Both the position numbers and the translations under genes were made by a program. Below the pieces are notes generated by a model. It saw only the letters and a list, made by a program, of their open reading frames with translations. It did not search any database and was not told where the DNA came from. Of a DNA stretch of 64,000 nucleotides, positions 1 to 8,636 are shown piece by piece. The DNA comes from Armatimonadota bacterium (GTDB lineage: Bacteria; Armatimonadota; Fimbriimonadia; Fimbriimonadales; Fimbriimonadaceae). Where the stretch lies: contig JADFMN010000003.1 in NCBI GenBank assembly GCA_022563855.1, forward strand, positions 306,666 through 370,665, given 5' to 3'. Each line of letters opens with the position of its first letter. Position 1 is the first letter of the stretch.

Positions 1-592
1 AAGACGCGCCAGCGTACTGTTCATCGCTGAGAACCTCGAGACCGCCGGCACGGACCGCTGCGAGGAACCCCTCTTCGCGCTCATTGGTGCTGGCGGAGCC
101 CTCTTGATACCGCAGGACGATGACCGTTCCACTGCCGCCCAGTTTTTCGACCATCGCTTCGCCCGCCTTTGCGCCCGCTGCTCGGTTGTCGGTCGCGACG
201 AACGAGACGATCTTGCTGTCCTCGATGCTGGAGTCGAAGATGATGACGGGCGTTCCGGCTTCGTTCGCCGATTTCACAGGGCCGCGAAGACCCTTGCTGT
301 CCAAAGGCGCGAGCGCGATCGCGTCGACGACGCCGACGAAGTCGTTCACGATCTGAATCTGCTGGTTCCTCTCGTCTTCGGTCGCCGTACCCTTCCACGT
401 CAGGTCGACGTTCAATTCATCTGCGGCCTTGCGCGCACCGGCCTCGACAGTCTTCCAGAACTCGTGCGACGTCCCCTTCGGGATCATCGCTATCTTATAG
501 CCCTTCGAGTCTCCGTTCGATGACCGCTGGCCACCGTTACAGCCCACGAGTACAGCAAGCGCTGCCAGACCCAAGATCGATCCAATTCGCAT
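1..592 (-). CDS. Sugar ABC transporter substrate-binding lipoprotein, RbsB-like (C-terminus cut off by window edge)
   Basis: Reading the complement from ATG at 592 gives at least 197 codons, open to the window edge. The N-terminus is a lipoprotein signal (LGLAALAVLVGC, lipobox LVGC with Cys18), so the mature protein should be membrane anchored. The rest looks like a type I periplasmic binding protein: YKIAMIPKGTSHEFW at about 32-46, then a helix with DERNQQIQIVNDFV, then DAIALAPLDS and ATDNRAAGAKAGE. These are hallmarks of the ribose/galactose-type sugar-binding family, which deliver sugars to an ABC permease. Permease and ATPase genes, if linked, lie outside the window. The exact sugar cannot be told. 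Confidence 0.85.
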   Translation of the reverse strand, partial: MRIGSILGLAALAVLVGCNGGQRSSNGDSKGYKIAMIPKGTSHEFWKTVEAGARKAADELNVDLTWKGTATEDERNQQIQIVNDFVGVVDAIALAPLDSKGLRGPVKSANEAGTPVIIFDSSIEDSKIVSFVATDNRAAGAKAGEAMVEKLGGSGTVIVLRYQEGSASTNEREEGFLAAVRAGGLEVLSDEQYAGAS

Positions 593-642
593 AATCGGGA
601 GCGTACCACTGCGGTCGTGGGATCGGCTAGCTTGCGGCAGTT

Positions 643-648
643 CATAAT
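643..648 (+). promoter_or_regulatory. -10 element, leaderless-type promoter
   Basis: CATAAT ends 6 bases before the ATG at 655. With normal spacing from -10 to the transcription start, the mRNA would begin at or next to the start codon. No ribosome binding site is seen. Confidence 0.5.
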
Positions 649-654
649 CCAGAT

Positions 655-3273
655 ATGGTGCTCGCCGTCTTGCTAGTGTCGCTCCTGCTAGCCCCGTCGG
701 CCGATTCCATCAGGTTCGACTGGGACGACGTGCCGGATCGAACTTGGATCGGCGAGGACTGGTGGGCGAACGCGATCCAGGATTGGGAGGTGGCGGACGG
801 CCGCGTAGTCTGCACGGAGGGGCGAGACAACTTTCCGCTTCGCACCGCGCAGTTGCTCACGACGTATCTGGCGGGAGATTCTGGCTCGTTCAGTATTGCT
901 GTCACGGTCGGAACGGGCGATGGAACGAAACTGCGAGATGGCGGATTGGTCGGGGTGATTTTCGGCCACGGCGGGGACGGCGTCGATCACCGCATCTCTT
1001 GTTTGGTACACCACAAACCGGCAGAAGATGGTGGCATGCTTGCTGCTGTTGATCACACAGGGCGCGTGCAGCTGCGCGATTTTTCTACTCCTGTCGAGGG
1101 CGGTTACTCTTGGTCGCTGTCGGGAGCGACCAGCCCAGACCTGATGCCCGAGTACGAGCCAATTCGCGAAGCGCATGTTGACAAAGCAGAGTTCAAGCCG
1201 CTCCGCCTTTCAATTAATGTAAGTCCGAACGGGGACAACTACAATGTGCGGCTTTCCGCGTCTGAAACAGCCACTGGCGGGGTGATCAGCATGGCATGGT
1301 ACGAGGGGATTCCGGCGCACCAAGTGGAGGGCGGAATCGGCCTAGTCTCGCACTTGGGGCCGGACTCGGGGTCGTCAGTCTGGTTCGACGACTTTTACGT
1401 CAGCGGTCCGAAGGTTCGCACGGAGGAACGGCGGGCGTTCGGACCCGTGATCAGCGCGATGCACACGGTCAGCGCCGGCATGATGAAGATGACGGTACAG
1501 ATGCCGCCGCTTGGCGACAGGGATCGCCAGACTGCACAGTTGCAGATCATGATTGGCAATCAGGCGATCGTAGCTGATACGGCGCTCCTCGATGAGGACT
1601 CGTATACGTTTCGGTTCTTCGTCGGCAATTGGGACGCCAGCCGCGACATGCCGTACCGAATCATCTACAACGACAAGCAAGCGTGGAACGGAACGATTCG
1701 GGCCGAGCCGAAAGAGGAAGACGAGTTCGTGATAGCGGCTTTCACGGGGCACAAGAGCTTCGTCGGGCCGCTGCGATGGAACTCGACCGGTATCTGGACG
1801 CCGCACCAAGAGGTCGTCGACGCGGTAACTTACCATGACCCCGACCTGCTGTTCTTCTCCGGCGATCAGATTTACGAGGGCGACCTAACTCCAGCGCGCC
1901 GCAACCCGCCCGAGGACGTGTACCTCGACTACCTGCACAAGTGGTACAGGTTTCTGTGGGCTTACCGCGACCTGATGCGCGACATCCCGACCGTGTGCTT
2001 GCCGGACGACCACGACGTTTATCACGGAAACATCTGGGGAGCGGGCGGTCGCAAGGCTGTTGCACATGAGGGGATGACGGCGCAGGACAGCGGTGGCTAC
2101 ACGCTGCCAGCTTCGGTCGTGAACGCGATCCACCGTTCGCAGGTCAGCCACCTGCCAGATCCGTTCGACCCAGAGTCGATCGAGCAAAGGATCAGCGTGT
2201 ACTACACGGCGATTCGTTACGGAGGAGTTAGTTTTGCTGTGATCGGCGACAGGATGTTCAAGGACTCCCCGACTCCGACAGTGCCTGCGGGGCAGTTCAA
2301 GAACGGGTGGCCGCTGGCCGATGGTTTTGATGCACGCGACGCGGATGTTCCCGGCGCGATCCTTCTTGGAGAACGGCAAGAGGAATTTCTAGATCATTGG
2401 GCGGACGACTGGAGCGGCGGCACTTGGATGAAGGTGCTGCTCTCTCAAACGCCGCTTGTGAACGTCGCTACCCTGCCTGCAAGCGCGAACAACGACGGCG
2501 TGGTTCCGCAGTTGCCGATCTATGCGGTCGGGGGTTATCCGCCGGACGATCAGCCCGCGAGCGATGCCGATAGCAACGGTTGGCCGCAGACCCCGCGCGA
2601 CCGCGCGGTCAGGATCATCCGCAAGGCGTTCGCGCTGCACATAAATGGCGACCAGCACTTAGCCAGCGTTGTGCAGTACGGCGTTGACGAATGGCGCGAC
2701 GCTGGGTACAGCTTCTGCGTTCCGGCAGTGGGGAACACCTGGCCGCGCCGCTGGATGCCTCTGGTCGCTGGTCTCAATCAGGTTCCTGGCGCACCTCGGT
2801 ACACCGGCGACTACTTCGATGGATTTGGAAATCTAATGACGGTTTGGGCCGTCGCAAATCCGTTCCAGACGGGGTACCTGCCTTCTAATTTGTACGACCG
2901 CGTGCCCGGTTACGGCATCGTCCGTCTCAACCGTTCGACGCGAGACATCACGATGGAGTGCTGGCCTCGCTGGGTGTCGCAGCCCGCCGCGAACGCGGAG
3001 CAGTACCGTGGCTGGCCGATTACGATCAACCAGCTCGACAACTACCCGAGGCGACGGTTCGGATACCTGCCGCCGATCATCTCGGCAAGCGCATACGACC
3101 CGGTCGTGCAGGTCGTGAACGAAGCGACTCGCGAGGTCCTCTATACAGTCCGCATCATCGGTCGGTCGATCCGCCCGTGGGTGTTCGAAGATGGCACCTA
3201 CACAGTGTGGTTCGGCGAACCCGGCACGACGTCTTGGACGCGAATACGGGGTCTGCGCCCTACTGTCGATTGA
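655..3273 (+). CDS. PhoD-like secreted metallophosphatase with N-terminal lectin-like domain
   Basis: 872 residues. A short signal peptide (MVLAVLLVSLLLAPSADS) points to export. Residues about 20-250 look like a concanavalin-type beta sandwich seen in sugar-binding and DUF1080-like regions. The C-terminal part has the metal-binding motifs of the PhoD/alkaline phosphatase D type metallophosphoesterases: GDQIYE at 403-408, DDHD at 451-454 and NGDQH at 664-668. Such enzymes hydrolyse phosphomono- or diesters outside the cytoplasm using Fe/Ca or similar metals. The lectin-like N-domain is not standard for PhoD and may target the enzyme to a carbohydrate. The gene stands alone, 100 bp before the S9 peptidase. 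The phosphatase fold is clear; the substrate is unknown. Confidence 0.85.
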   Translation: MVLAVLLVSLLLAPSADSIRFDWDDVPDRTWIGEDWWANAIQDWEVADGRVVCTEGRDNFPLRTAQLLTTYLAGDSGSFSIAVTVGTGDGTKLRDGGLVGVIFGHGGDGVDHRISCLVHHKPAEDGGMLAAVDHTGRVQLRDFSTPVEGGYSWSLSGATSPDLMPEYEPIREAHVDKAEFKPLRLSINVSPNGDNYNVRLSASETATGGVISMAWYEGIPAHQVEGGIGLVSHLGPDSGSSVWFDDFYVSGPKVRTEERRAFGPVISAMHTVSAGMMKMTVQMPPLGDRDRQTAQLQIMIGNQAIVADTALLDEDSYTFRFFVGNWDASRDMPYRIIYNDKQAWNGTIRAEPKEEDEFVIAAFTGHKSFVGPLRWNSTGIWTPHQEVVDAVTYHDPDLLFFSGDQIYEGDLTPARRNPPEDVYLDYLHKWYRFLWAYRDLMRDIPTVCLPDDHDVYHGNIWGAGGRKAVAHEGMTAQDSGGYTLPASVVNAIHRSQVSHLPDPFDPESIEQRISVYYTAIRYGGVSFAVIGDRMFKDSPTPTVPAGQFKNGWPLADGFDARDADVPGAILLGERQEEFLDHWADDWSGGTWMKVLLSQTPLVNVATLPASANNDGVVPQLPIYAVGGYPPDDQPASDADSNGWPQTPRDRAVRIIRKAFALHINGDQHLASVVQYGVDEWRDAGYSFCVPAVGNTWPRRWMPLVAGLNQVPGAPRYTGDYFDGFGNLMTVWAVANPFQTGYLPSNLYDRVPGYGIVRLNRSTRDITMECWPRWVSQPAANAEQYRGWPITINQLDNYPRRRFGYLPPIISASAYDPVVQVVNEATREVLYTVRIIGRSIRPWVFEDGTYTVWFGEPGTTSWTRIRGLRPTVD

Positions 3274-3373
3274 TCGCCTCATCAGCCAAACAAGGCACGG
3301 TGGATGCGAGTGATTTCGAGGGAATGTTCATCGTGCGGTGCCCTACAGCTCGCCAGTAAGGTAACAAAGAACG

Positions 3374-5572
3374 ATGACCAGGCTTCTCACTGTCGCGTCA
3401 GTTCTAGCTGCGCTCTTCGTCACCACAATCTGCGTTGCCCAACCGCTTCCCGAGGCGAAGACGGGGCTGAGCATTGAGCGGCTGTACGATTTTCCTATCG
3501 TCAACGGTCGCAGCCCGGCTGGCGAAAAGATGTCGCCCGACGGTTCGAAGATCGTTTACGGATGGAACAAGACCGGCGAGCGACGGCGCGACGTTTGGGT
3601 GATGGACTTTCCGAGTGGACGGTCCCGGATGATCCTCGATACGAGCACGATCGAGCGGCCGTACCGACAGGACGACGAACGAACGGACCTGCAAAAGGAG
3701 GAAGAGGCGCTCTACGATTCCGGACTTGCGAGTTTCCAGTGGTCGCCGGATGGGCGCGAGATCATGACCGGTTCGTATCGCGGCCGCGTTTGGCTGATGA
3801 AGCCTGACGGAAGCGACCTCCGCCCGTTGTTCGACACGAACGAACAGGTCAGCGGCGCGGGTTATTCGCCGGATGGGCTGTACATCGGTTTCGTCCGCAG
3901 CAACAACGTGTTCACCTACCATCGTGAATCCGGCCAGGTGAAGCAGATCACGTTCATCAGCAAGTCCGGCACGACGATCGGCGGGTTCAAGTGGTCGTCG
4001 GACTCGAAGAACATCGCCGTCGATTGGTCGGACAGCAGCAAGCTCGGCAAGCACGTGATGATGGACTTCAGCAAAGACCGCGCAGAGGTCGTCAACATCA
4101 CGCGCATGTGGCACGGGGACAAAAGCTGGAACGCCCAAACGGGAATCGTGCCGGTCGAGGGTGGCGAGATCAAGTGGCTGTCGGACATCCCGCGCTACAA
4201 CTGGAAGGTCGCCGAAGAGTGGTCGCCGGACGGAAAGATGTACGCGATCGGCTGGATCAGCGACGACTTTCAGGAGTACACGATCTCCGTCGTCCACGTC
4301 AAAGGCATGCTGTTCTACAACGCCTACAAAGAGACCGCGCCGAAGAACTACATCCCGGACTTTCGAAAGCTGCTGTGGTCGCGCGACAGCAAGCGGATTC
4401 TTTTCACCACCGATATCCAAGACGGGGAGTTCATCAACCGTTCGCTGTTTTCGATGAACGCGTTTGGGAGGAACATCGAGCCGGTGTACGCCGAGGATCA
4501 CGACATCGCTGGCGTCGCGCGGGCGAAGGACAGCGACCGGATCGTCCTGGTGACGCAAGCGCGCAGTCCGCTGACTACCGAGATCACGATCATCGAGCAG
4601 GACGGCTCGCGCACCGTGCACATCCCGATGGAGAACGGCGTCGGCACGCGTGTGGGATTCGACGACTGCTCGCCTCCTCTGATCAGCGAAGACGGCACAC
4701 GGATCGCGACCATGGCCAGTTCGCCGACCCAGCCTTGGGAGCTGTACGCGGTCGAGCCGCGCGCGAAGAAACTCACAACCAGTCCGCTGCCGGAGTTCGA
4801 CAAGATCGATTGGGCGGACTACAAGCAGGTGACGTTCGAAGCCGAGGACGGGCGCACGATATACGGCCTGCTCGTGACGCCGAAGCACATGGATGCGAGC
4901 AAGAAGCACTCGGCCTTCCTGGGCAGCATGTACGCCAACAGCGCGAAGATGGCGTGGATGGGGTACTTCTCCAACTACGCGGCGGAAGAGCTGGGGATGG
5001 TGACGCTCTTCGTGGACTTTGCGTCGAGCTGGGGCCAGGGCGGCGAGCGCAACAGCGAGTACTACAAGTCGATGGGCGTGATCGATACGCGCGAGGCAGT
5101 GGCGGCGAAGGGTTATCTGGATTCGCTTGGATTCGTTAGAGAGGATCGTGTCGGCGTGTGGGGCTGGAGCTACGGGGGCTTCCTCACAAACATGATCATG
5201 CTCACCGCGCCGGGCGTCTTCGATACGGGAGTCGCGGTCGCGCCGGTCACCGATTGGTTCACCTACAACGAGTGGTACACGCGCCGTCGGCTCGGGATGC
5301 AAGAGGACGACGAGGAGATCTACAAGACGACTTCGCCCGTACACCACGCCGCAGGATTGCAAGGCAACCTGTTCCTCATCCATGGGATGCTCGACGACAA
5401 CGTGCTGTTCCAAGACACGGCGCGGCTGATGCAAAGCCTGATCAACGAGGGCAAGTACTTCGACGTGATGACGTATCCGCGAGACGACCACAGCGTCGGC
5501 AAAGCGACCAGTCGCCCGCACGTTTTCGCGAGCGTCATGCGGTACCTGTACTGGAAGTTGGGCAGGGGGTAG
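3374..5572 (+). CDS. Secreted S9-family prolyl oligopeptidase (dipeptidyl-peptidase IV-like)
   Basis: 732 residues with a signal peptide ending near VAQ23. The N-terminal two thirds carry repeated WSPDG/YSPDG blades (for example WSPDGREIMTGSYRG), typical of a DPP IV-like or TolB-like beta propeller. The C-terminal alpha/beta hydrolase has GWSYGG with nucleophile Ser599, Asp674 in LDDNV, and His706 in DDHSV, so the catalytic triad is complete. Family members remove N-terminal dipeptides or short peptides from extracellular peptides. The next gene begins only 11 bases after this stop, so the two may be cotranscribed, although their functions do not obviously match. Confidence 0.93.
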   Translation: MTRLLTVASVLAALFVTTICVAQPLPEAKTGLSIERLYDFPIVNGRSPAGEKMSPDGSKIVYGWNKTGERRRDVWVMDFPSGRSRMILDTSTIERPYRQDDERTDLQKEEEALYDSGLASFQWSPDGREIMTGSYRGRVWLMKPDGSDLRPLFDTNEQVSGAGYSPDGLYIGFVRSNNVFTYHRESGQVKQITFISKSGTTIGGFKWSSDSKNIAVDWSDSSKLGKHVMMDFSKDRAEVVNITRMWHGDKSWNAQTGIVPVEGGEIKWLSDIPRYNWKVAEEWSPDGKMYAIGWISDDFQEYTISVVHVKGMLFYNAYKETAPKNYIPDFRKLLWSRDSKRILFTTDIQDGEFINRSLFSMNAFGRNIEPVYAEDHDIAGVARAKDSDRIVLVTQARSPLTTEITIIEQDGSRTVHIPMENGVGTRVGFDDCSPPLISEDGTRIATMASSPTQPWELYAVEPRAKKLTTSPLPEFDKIDWADYKQVTFEAEDGRTIYGLLVTPKHMDASKKHSAFLGSMYANSAKMAWMGYFSNYAAEELGMVTLFVDFASSWGQGGERNSEYYKSMGVIDTREAVAAKGYLDSLGFVREDRVGVWGWSYGGFLTNMIMLTAPGVFDTGVAVAPVTDWFTYNEWYTRRRLGMQEDDEEIYKTTSPVHHAAGLQGNLFLIHGMLDDNVLFQDTARLMQSLINEGKYFDVMTYPRDDHSVGKATSRPHVFASVMRYLYWKLGRG

Positions 5573-5583
5573 GGGGTCGGAGC

Positions 5584-6498
5584 ATGTGGCAACGGTTTAC
5601 AGAAAGAGCGCGCAAGGTCGTCTTCTTCGCACAAGAGGAGGCGCAGAAGTTTGGGGAGGGGTACGTCTCGACCGAGCACATACTGTTGGGTCTTGTGACA
5701 GAGGACGACAGCACGGCCGCGCGGGTGCTAGAACGGCTCGGGGTCAAGCGCGGTCGAATCCGCACCGAAATTGAAAAGCAGCTGCCAGACGGCGACTCGA
5801 TACTCCCGCAGGATATGTCGCTCACGCCGCGAGCAAAGAGGGTTATCGACTTAGCCTATGACGAGGCTCGCAAACTCAAGAACAACTACATCGGAACGGA
5901 GCACCTTCTGCTCGGCCTGATTCGCGAGGGCGACGGGCTGGCCAGTCTGGTGCTGAACAAACTGGGGGTGGAATTGGAGCGAGCGCGAGACGCGGTCAGG
6001 GAGCTTCAGGACGATGGCGCACCCACCCGAGACGAAGGCGATGAGAGCGATGTATACGGCAGTACCATGCTGGCACAGCAGAAGCTGGCCAACGCTGAAA
6101 AAGAGGCCGAAATGTTCGGGCTCCACGGGCTGGTCTATCCGATCCACCTTCTGTGGGCTCTCGTTTCTAGTCCTGCGTGCGCTGCCTGCAGCGTTCTCAC
6201 GGACCTGGGCGTCAAGCCGGCGGACCTCTTGGTGAAAGTCGTCAAGCAGCTGTCGAGGCGCGAGGCGACAAGCATGGGTGCGACACGGTCTGAGGCATTG
6301 GAAGAGGTCTTGGAATCGGCGTCTGGGTTCGCAGCACAGCTCGACTGCCACGCCATTGCGACCGAGCACTTCTTGATAGCGCTCGTCGGCTGCGGCGACA
6401 AGAAGGTCGAGCAGCTTCTCGTTGACGAACACGGCCTCACAGTCGATAGTGTAATCGAGGCCGTGAAGAGTTTCTACGCTTCGGACGCGTCCGGCTAA
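5584..6498 (+). CDS. Stand-alone ClpC-type N-domain protein with two Clp_N pairs and no ATPase
   Basis: 304 residues from ATG 5584, chosen because the Clp_N fold starts exactly there (MWQRFTERARKVVFFAQEEA) and a G-rich stretch precedes it; the frame is open further upstream but overlaps the S9 gene. Residues about 1-145 are a classic ClpA/ClpC N-domain double repeat (VSTEHILLGLV, then IGTEHLLLGLIREGDG). Residues about 155-300 look like a second, more diverged double repeat (YPIHLLWALV, ATEHFLIALVG). Normal ClpC follows its N-domain with two AAA modules; here there are no Walker motifs at all. It may act as an adaptor or as a substrate- or phosphoarginine-binding competitor for a Clp unfoldase encoded elsewhere. 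Cytoplasmic. The fold is firm, the role inferred. Confidence 0.85.
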   Translation: MWQRFTERARKVVFFAQEEAQKFGEGYVSTEHILLGLVTEDDSTAARVLERLGVKRGRIRTEIEKQLPDGDSILPQDMSLTPRAKRVIDLAYDEARKLKNNYIGTEHLLLGLIREGDGLASLVLNKLGVELERARDAVRELQDDGAPTRDEGDESDVYGSTMLAQQKLANAEKEAEMFGLHGLVYPIHLLWALVSSPACAACSVLTDLGVKPADLLVKVVKQLSRREATSMGATRSEALEEVLESASGFAAQLDCHAIATEHFLIALVGCGDKKVEQLLVDEHGLTVDSVIEAVKSFYASDASG

Positions 6499-6578
6499 AT
6501 CGGGCGGCGCGGGCGAGCGAGCCTGCATCGCGTGTGGATCTGTTGTTAGTTCATCTCGCGCACTTATCCTGCGGTCAA

Positions 6579-6599
6579 CTTTGGACTGAGAGTCCAAAG
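6579..6599. terminator. Strong hairpin downstream of the Clp_N gene
   Basis: CTTTGGACT and AGTCCAAAG form a perfect 9-bp stem with a 3-base loop, 80 bases after the Clp_N gene stop. There is no T tract, so it is a possible terminator or a REP-type palindrome rather than a textbook terminator. Confidence 0.4.
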
Positions 6600-6650
6600 G
6601 CCGGGATGCAGACTAAGAGTCCGCGCTCCGTTGGTGGTTTTGATTTGTGC

Positions 6651-6680
6651 GCGCGGCTCGCGGGGACGCTCTCCCTCCCG
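6651..6680. repeat. Dispersed repeat A, module 1
   Basis: This 30-base segment (begins GCGCGGCTCGCGGGGACGCT) matches 17662-17691 at 28 of 30 positions. It lies in non-coding DNA in both places. Confidence 0.75.
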
Positions 6681-6742
6681 AATTTCCGAACCCGGCAGCG
6701 ATGCGCCTGGAGGGTGGCCCTCCTGCGACACCGCGCCGGAGA

Positions 6743-6764
6743 CTCACGGGCTATCGCGCCGTTC
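6743..6764 (-). repeat. Dispersed repeat A, module 2
   Basis: This 22-base segment (CTCACGGGCTATCGCGCCGT...) is the exact reverse complement of 17635-17656. In the other copy it lies 5 bases from module 1; here it is 62 bases away and inverted relative to it. Confidence 0.8.
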
Positions 6765-6862
6765 GTCTTTGAGGAGCCCGGTGCGAGGTGCAGGGTCTAG
6801 GGCCAAGGCCGAACAAATCAGAACGAATCCGAATACGCGTCGTCAAGGCGACGCGATGAAAA

Positions 6863-6895
6863 GCGCGGTCTCCTGAGCCTGACGAAGGACCGCGC
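6863..6895. repeat. Inverted repeat (8-bp stem, 17-base loop)
   Basis: GCGCGGTC at 6863-6870 pairs with GACCGCGC at 6888-6895. It lies 75 bases downstream of the pntB stop on the complementary strand and may end that operon. Confidence 0.4.
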
Positions 6896-6969
6896 ACTCC
6901 CAAACCCGAACAAATCCGAACACAGTTTGCAGTTTGCAGTTCCCCGAACCCCCGAACCTCCGAACCGCC

Positions 6970-8340
6970 CTAAATCTCCTTGATCGCGCTGATCAGCGCG
7001 GCTGCCATCTTTTGGCCGTCGCCGTACAGCATGCGCGTGTTGTCGGCCAGGAACAGCGCGTTCTCGATGCCCGAGAACCCGGCGCCCTTTCCACGCTTGA
7101 TCACGATCGCGTTCTTTGCCTTGTCGGCGTTTAGGATCGGCATTCCGTAGATCGGGCTGGAAGGATCGGTGCGCGCAACCGGGTTGACCACGTCGTTCGC
7201 ACCGATTACGAGCGCGACGTCCGCGCTATCGAACTCCGCGTTGATCTCGCTCTCGTCATAGATCAGGTCGTACGGCACGCCAGCCTCGGCGAGCAGCACG
7301 TTCATGTGTCCGGGCATGCGCCCAGCGACCGGCTGAATCGCGAACTTGACGGTCACTCCGCGCTCGATCAGCACTTGGCACAGCTCCCAGACCTTGTGCT
7401 GCGCCTGCGCGACGGCCATTCCGTAGCCGGGGATGATGATGACCTTGTTAGCGAACGCCATCATAATGCCGGCGTCGCTCGCCTCGATCGGTTTCAGGCT
7501 GCCCTGAACTTCGCCGCCTTCGAGCACTGGAGCGTCGCCAAACTGCGAGAACAGCACGTTGCCCAGCGAGCGGTTCATTGCCTTCGCCATCAGTTGCGTG
7601 AGCAGCGTGCCCGCCGCTCCGACGACGGTGCCTGCGATGATCATCGCCGCGTTGTTCAGCACGAACCCCTCGAACGCGACGGCGAGCCCCGTCAGTGCGT
7701 TGAACAGCGAGATCACGACCGGCATATCGCCACCGCCGATCGGGACGGTCATCGAGATACCGATCACAAGTGCGACGATGAAGAAGATGGTCACCGTGCC
7801 CGGAGGCACCGGACCGGTCGCGATTGCCGCACCGAGACCGAGCACGATGATCAGCAGCACGGCGTTGATCACGTTGATCGGGCGGAACCTCAGCGAGCCG
7901 CGGATGAGCCCTTGCAGCTTTGCGAACGCGATGAGGCTGCCGGTGAACGAGATCGCTCCGATCAAGCCCCCGAGCACGGCGAGGCTAGCAATGTCGACGT
8001 CGAGTCTTTCGTCTTTGAATAGCTCGACGGCCGCTATCGCGCCCGCTGCGCCGCCGCCCATTCCGTTGTAGAGCGCGATCATCTGCGGCATGTCGGTCAT
8101 CGCGACTCTCTTGCCGGTGATCAGAGCTGCTCCACCTCCGACGGCGATCGCGACAAGGATCAATCCGAAGTTGGCCATGCCCGGCGTCAGGAACGACACC
8201 AGCGTCGCGACGATCATGCCGACGCCCGCCCAGACCATTCCGCCGCGAGCCGTGACCGGCGAGCTCATGCGCTTGAGCCCGACGATGAAGAGGATCGCTG
8301 CGACGAAGTAGCACGCCTGGATCAGCGGGTCGAGATTCAC
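6970..8340 (-). CDS. pntB: NAD(P) transhydrogenase subunit beta
   Basis: 456 residues with a GTG start that overlaps the stop of the preceding pntAB gene by 4 bases (GTGA), indicating translational coupling. The first about 260 residues are a string of hydrophobic helices (domain II). The C-terminal about 180 residues are the soluble NADP(H)-binding domain III: VIIIPGYGMAVAQAQHKVWE, then DLIYDESEINAEFDSADVAL, VIGANDVVNP and SPIYGMPIL. With PntAA/PntAB it forms the membrane proton-translocating transhydrogenase that reduces NADP+ with NADH using the proton gradient. Full length for the family. Confidence 0.97.
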   Translation of the reverse strand: MNLDPLIQACYFVAAILFIVGLKRMSSPVTARGGMVWAGVGMIVATLVSFLTPGMANFGLILVAIAVGGGAALITGKRVAMTDMPQMIALYNGMGGGAAGAIAAVELFKDERLDVDIASLAVLGGLIGAISFTGSLIAFAKLQGLIRGSLRFRPINVINAVLLIIVLGLGAAIATGPVPPGTVTIFFIVALVIGISMTVPIGGGDMPVVISLFNALTGLAVAFEGFVLNNAAMIIAGTVVGAAGTLLTQLMAKAMNRSLGNVLFSQFGDAPVLEGGEVQGSLKPIEASDAGIMMAFANKVIIIPGYGMAVAQAQHKVWELCQVLIERGVTVKFAIQPVAGRMPGHMNVLLAEAGVPYDLIYDESEINAEFDSADVALVIGANDVVNPVARTDPSSPIYGMPILNADKAKNAIVIKRGKGAGFSGIENALFLADNTRMLYGDGQKMAAALISAIKEI

Positions 8341-8636
8341 TCGCTCTCCTTCTTGCTGGGCTTGAACATCTCCAACATCCTCGCCGTCACGACGTAGCCG
8401 CCGACCGCATTGCCGGCCGCCAGGGCGACCGCGATGAAGCCGATCACTTGTCCGAGCGTGGACGTCGCACTCCCCAGCACGACCATCGCGCCCACGAGAA
8501 CGATTCCGTGGATGAAGTTCGAGCCGGACATCAGCGGCGTGTGCAGGATGACGGGCACTCGGGCTATCACTTCATAGCCTGCGAACGCTGCGAGCATGAA
8601 GATGTATAGAGCGATGAATCCGGTAATTTCAAGCAT
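8337..8636 (-). CDS. pntAB: NAD(P) transhydrogenase subunit alpha, membrane part (PntAB)
   Basis: 99 residues, almost entirely three transmembrane helices (ITGFIALYIFMLAAFAGYEV, FIHGIVLVGAMVVLG, IGFIAVALAAGNAVGGYVV). It corresponds to the C-terminal membrane segment of the single-chain PntA, here a separate gene as in Rhodospirillum-type three-gene operons. It contains the conserved TPLMSGSNFIHGIV stretch. It overlaps pntAA by 8 bases and pntB by 4, so the three proteins are made from one coupled message. Confidence 0.96.
   Translation of the reverse strand: MLEITGFIALYIFMLAAFAGYEVIARVPVILHTPLMSGSNFIHGIVLVGAMVVLGSATSTLGQVIGFIAVALAAGNAVGGYVVTARMLEMFKPSKKESE

Larger units (their letters stand above)
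6499..6969. other. Gene-free, palindrome-rich intergenic region
   Basis: No ORF here has credible coding character. The stretch holds several hairpins, two modules of a dispersed repeat also found at 17.6 kb, and short reiterated CCGAAC-type motifs near 6790-6965. It lies between the ends of two convergent genes and may serve as transcription end and repeat landing site. Confidence 0.7.

Noticed and set aside
3991..5139. 382-codon ORF in another frame of the same gene
   Set aside because: Arg/Gly-rich shadow translation with no recognisable fold.
3404..5521. 705-codon ORF antisense to the S9 peptidase gene
   Set aside because: It mirrors the high-GC third positions of the real gene, has Arg/His/Val-rich low-complexity composition and no domain; the sense strand has a full catalytic triad.
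7306..8022. 238-codon ORF opposite pntB
   Set aside because: Asp/Arg/His-rich shadow of the pntB coding strand.
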